DNA of 6,494 nucleotides from Acidobacteriota bacterium (GTDB lineage Bacteria; Acidobacteriota; Terriglobia; Terriglobales; SCQP01). Shown piece after piece: positions 6,031 through 6,494 of this stretch (position 1 is the first letter of the stretch; the number at the start of each line of letters is the position of its first letter). The stretch is taken from NCBI GenBank assembly GCA_021818645.1, contig JAKATS010000208.1:1-6494 (forward strand), given 5' to 3'. The notes below the pieces were generated by a model. It was not told the DNA's origin, searched no databases, and worked only from the letters and a program-made list of their open reading frames with translations. Both the position numbers and the translations under genes were made by a program.

Positions 6031-6494
6031 ATGAAACCGCTCCATATTCTGATCACCACCGATACCTGGGGCGGAGTCTGGACTTTTACCCAGGAGCTGG
6101 TTTATCAACTGCGGCGAAAAAACTGGACCGTAACTCTGGCCTGCCTGGGAAAGCCTCCGGATGCTCAAAAGCGGAAAAAGCTTTCGGCGTGGAAGGTGGA
6201 TTTCCATAGCGCGGAGTGGCGGCTGGAATGGATGCCCGACAGCCAGCAGGATGTGTATAAAACCCGCGACTGGCTGCGGGAACTGGTGCGGCGGACACGC
6301 CCGGACCTGTTGCACGCCAACCAGTTTTGCGGAATCGGCAGCGGGCCGGCCGGCCGTGAACTGCTGAGCGTACATAGCGACGTGATCAGCTGGTGGCGCG
6401 AGGTGCGGGGAGAAGCCGCGCCGGACAACGCCTATCACGACTGGTACCGTCAACTGGGCCAGAACGCTCTGCGGCAGGCAGCGCGGGTGACGGC
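6031..6494 (+). CDS. Glycosyltransferase, GT-B fold (GT4-like), C-terminus cut off by window edge
   Basis: Only the first 154 residues are present; the frame is open at the right edge. The N-terminus reads MKPLHILITTDTWGGVWTFTQEL: a first Rossmann strand (HILITTD) followed by a Gly-containing loop (WGGVWTFTQEL), as in GT4-type retaining glycosyltransferases that bind the donor between two Rossmann domains. Further on, RPDLLHANQF (about 90-99) and LSVHSDVISWW fit the acceptor-side strands of the N-terminal domain, and the tail ARVTA approaches the usual strand before the inter-domain region. The E-x7-E donor motif would lie beyond the window. It probably transfers a sugar made or modified by the upstream epimerase product onto a glycan at the inner membrane or in the cytoplasm; this is inferred from context. 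No signal peptide or membrane segment is seen. The ATG has AGGAG 9 bases upstream, and the gene follows the epimerase by 66 bases without a terminator. Confidence 0.82.
   Translation, partial: MKPLHILITTDTWGGVWTFTQELVYQLRRKNWTVTLACLGKPPDAQKRKKLSAWKVDFHSAEWRLEWMPDSQQDVYKTRDWLRELVRRTRPDLLHANQFCGIGSGPAGRELLSVHSDVISWWREVRGEAAPDNAYHDWYRQLGQNALRQAARVT

Noticed and set aside
5878..6453. 191-codon minus-strand frame opposite the epimerase end and the glycosyltransferase
   Set aside because: It is antisense to two supported genes and has no recognisable domain; the plus-strand frame has clear glycosyltransferase motifs and a good ribosome binding site.

Overview
The window is GC-rich bacterial chromosomal DNA. 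It has two divergent gene blocks that face away from a short AT-richer control region (about 3630-3818). GC content, the style of the glycolate oxidase proteins and the neighbouring glycan genes suggest a soil-type bacterium, possibly Acidobacteriota. That is an impression from protein style, not something the sequence proves. I see no rRNA, tRNA, CRISPR array, insertion sequence or phage gene.

Left block (minus strand, positions 3629 down to 1): glcD, glcE and glcF, the three subunits of glycolate oxidase, in that order. The two internal junctions are both 4-base ATGA overlaps, so the genes form a tightly coupled operon. GlcD is the main FAD-dependent dehydrogenase. GlcE is the second FAD-type subunit and has an unusual N-terminus here. 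GlcF is the iron-sulfur subunit that passes electrons towards the membrane quinone pool, and it is cut off by the left edge of the window. A good extended -10 box lies 6 bases upstream of a GTG codon in glcD. This suggests a leaderless glcD transcript starting at that GTG.

Right block (plus strand, 3819 to the right edge): a clan-A-type glycoside hydrolase homologue, an extended SDR sugar-nucleotide epimerase/dehydratase, and the start of a GT-B glycosyltransferase that runs off the right edge. The first two genes overlap by 8 bases and the third follows after 66 bases with a clear ribosome binding site. Together they look like part of a cluster that makes or modifies a sugar polymer or glycoconjugate; the actual sugar is unknown.

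The most interesting observation is in the hydrolase homologue. Its beta-strand landmarks appear in the order beta4-beta8 and then beta1-beta3, with the acid/base WNEPN motif at residue 8. This is what a circularly permuted TIM barrel would look like. Other points worth a look are a four-cysteine zinc-knuckle insertion between the catalytic Ser and Tyr of the epimerase, a 16-codon leader ORF whose stop overlaps the hydrolase start codon, and the possible leaderless glcD start.
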